Under the pieces are notes generated by a model. It was not told the DNA's origin. It searched no databases and saw only the letters and a list, made by a program, of their open reading frames with translations. A stretch of DNA of 64,000 bases from Sediminicola luteus (GTDB taxonomy: Bacteria; Bacteroidota; Bacteroidia; Flavobacteriales; Flavobacteriaceae), in NCBI RefSeq assembly GCF_002514735.1, contig NZ_KZ300476.1, forward strand, positions 1-64,000. Direction: 5' to 3'. Below are positions 63,425-64,000 of this stretch, piece by piece (positions within the stretch are counted from its first letter, which is position 1; every line of letters starts with the position of its first letter). Both the position numbers and the translations under genes were made by a program.

Positions 63425-63458
63425 TTACCGAACCGTAGCATTTGGCGACTGAATCGTA
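63425..63458 (-). promoter_or_regulatory. LytTR-type operator upstream of the TonB-dependent receptor
   Basis: TTACCGAACCGTA (63425-63437) and CGACTGAATCGTA (63446-63458) are imperfect direct repeats with a 21-bp period, sharing ACyGAAyyGTA with the repeat at 36258-36291. The near edge is 38 bp from the 3' end of the -7 box, identical to the other operon. Confidence 0.72.
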
Positions 63459-63628
63459 TCTCCATTAAGAACGATCTAAAATGGAGTTACCTCGCTTCAT
63501 TAATCCAGTTTCCAATCCGTCTAGATTTTATGAGTCCAAAAAATTACCCTTACAACATCTTTTTCAGGATTTGTAACGTATAAGAGGGTAAAGCTTGAAT
63601 GCATTTATTCAGGTGCAAGTAGAACACT

Positions 63629-64000
63629 ATGATCAAAAACTACAGTTTCCGCTTTTGGAGCTTTATCCCATGGGTGCTCTGTATGGGCATACCCATTCTT
63701 AGCTTCGGTCAGCTGAAATCCCAACAGGATGCGGCGTACACTCTGGGCGAATATACCGGCAAAGCCCAATACCAATATATTATCACCGGAATCGACACCT
63801 TAAAGCAGGGAGCCTTCAAACTAGAAAGCACCGATTTAGAGGCGCTATTGGAAAAGGGTGATACTTCCTTTAGTATACAAGGGCAATTTGAGAACGATCA
63901 GCCCCAAGGGGCGTGGCATTTTCAGTTGGGAGAATACCAAACCGATAACATGACCAGTTTTTCCGGGGCCCAATACCAAATCAATGTAAGTGGTGTGCTA
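63629..64000 (+). CDS. Secreted MORN-like repeat protein (C-terminus outside window)
   Basis: 124 residues before the window ends, frame open. The start MIKNYSFRFWSFIPWVLC is followed by a hydrophobic stretch ending LSFGQ, a signal peptide of about 28 residues. The visible part has QGQFENDQPQGAWHFQLG, a MORN/toxin-immunity-like repeat (FxNDxPQGxW pattern). Too short to name. It is divergent from the TonB-dependent receptor gene, so the LytTR repeat at 63425 could influence both. Confidence 0.75.
   Translation, partial: MIKNYSFRFWSFIPWVLCMGIPILSFGQLKSQQDAAYTLGEYTGKAQYQYIITGIDTLKQGAFKLESTDLEALLEKGDTSFSIQGQFENDQPQGAWHFQLGEYQTDNMTSFSGAQYQINVSGVL

Noticed and set aside
63364-63465. Longer start of the TonB-dependent receptor
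   Set aside because: It would include the -7 box and both operator half-sites, and would bury the signal peptide.
1-64000. tRNA, rRNA, CRISPR, prophage or transposase genes
   Set aside because: None could be recognised on either strand by reading; a dedicated tRNA/ncRNA scan was not possible.

Overview
The window looks like chromosome of a marine member of the Flavobacteriaceae (Bacteroidota). The evidence is: many promoters with the flavobacterial -7 box TAnnTTTG, A-rich translation starts rather than Shine-Dalgarno sites, a type IX secretion (T9SS) adhesin with a CHU_C-type C-terminal sorting domain next to a PorP/SprF protein, a TonB-dependent receptor with a carboxypeptidase-regulatory N-domain, and many lipoproteins. 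No rRNA, tRNA, CRISPR array, prophage or insertion sequence was seen.

Layout. 1-7714 (minus) is the N-terminal ~2571 residues of a giant secreted protein made of ten 117-residue SdrD-B-like repeats followed by a hierarchical thrombospondin-3-like Asp-rich array. 8049-14418 (minus) encodes a ThuA/sugar-dehydrogenase/PKD/cytochrome c lipoprotein, a protein with a possible flavinylation motif, and a secreted FAD oxidoreductase. 14622-17263 (plus) holds two secreted amidohydrolases. 17275-24274 holds a coiled-coil protein, a large BNR-repeat protein, a DUF2490 protein, a hydrolase-OsmC fusion and a YceI lipoprotein. 24484-29346 is an operon of aldolase-dehydrogenase, TIM-barrel PEP-hydrolase-like protein, Tm-1-like protein and creatininase-family amidohydrolase; an FG-GAP protein and a LETM1-related protein follow.

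31996-36195 (minus) is a seven-gene signalling operon: a TPR-like secreted protein, a LytS-type kinase carrying its own 2TM domain, four stand-alone 2TM proteins and a LytTR regulator. 36761-52359 is a 4872-residue SprB-like adhesin plus its PorP/SprF partner. 52465-56808 is a Crp/Fnr regulator with a DUF2892 membrane protein, an SQR-like flavoprotein and a DUF4212/sodium-solute symporter pair. The end holds a metallophosphoesterase, an FMN-binding protein, RsgA, a RES/Xre toxin-antitoxin pair, a TonB-dependent receptor and the start of a MORN-like secreted protein.

The two most interesting results are regulatory. (1) A 13-bp direct repeat with 21-bp period, typical of LytTR operators, sits upstream of the 2TM/LytTR operon and again 27 kb away upstream of the TonB-dependent receptor. 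In both places it lies 38 bp from a degenerate CAnnTTTG -7 box, which predicts that the receptor is a target of this two-component system. (2) Three Crp/Fnr-type palindromes (5-6-5) lie 36.5 bp from the 3' end of the -7 boxes of the DUF2892, flavoprotein and symporter transcripts, defining a small class II-type regulon beside its likely regulator. A structured leader is also likely upstream of rsgA.
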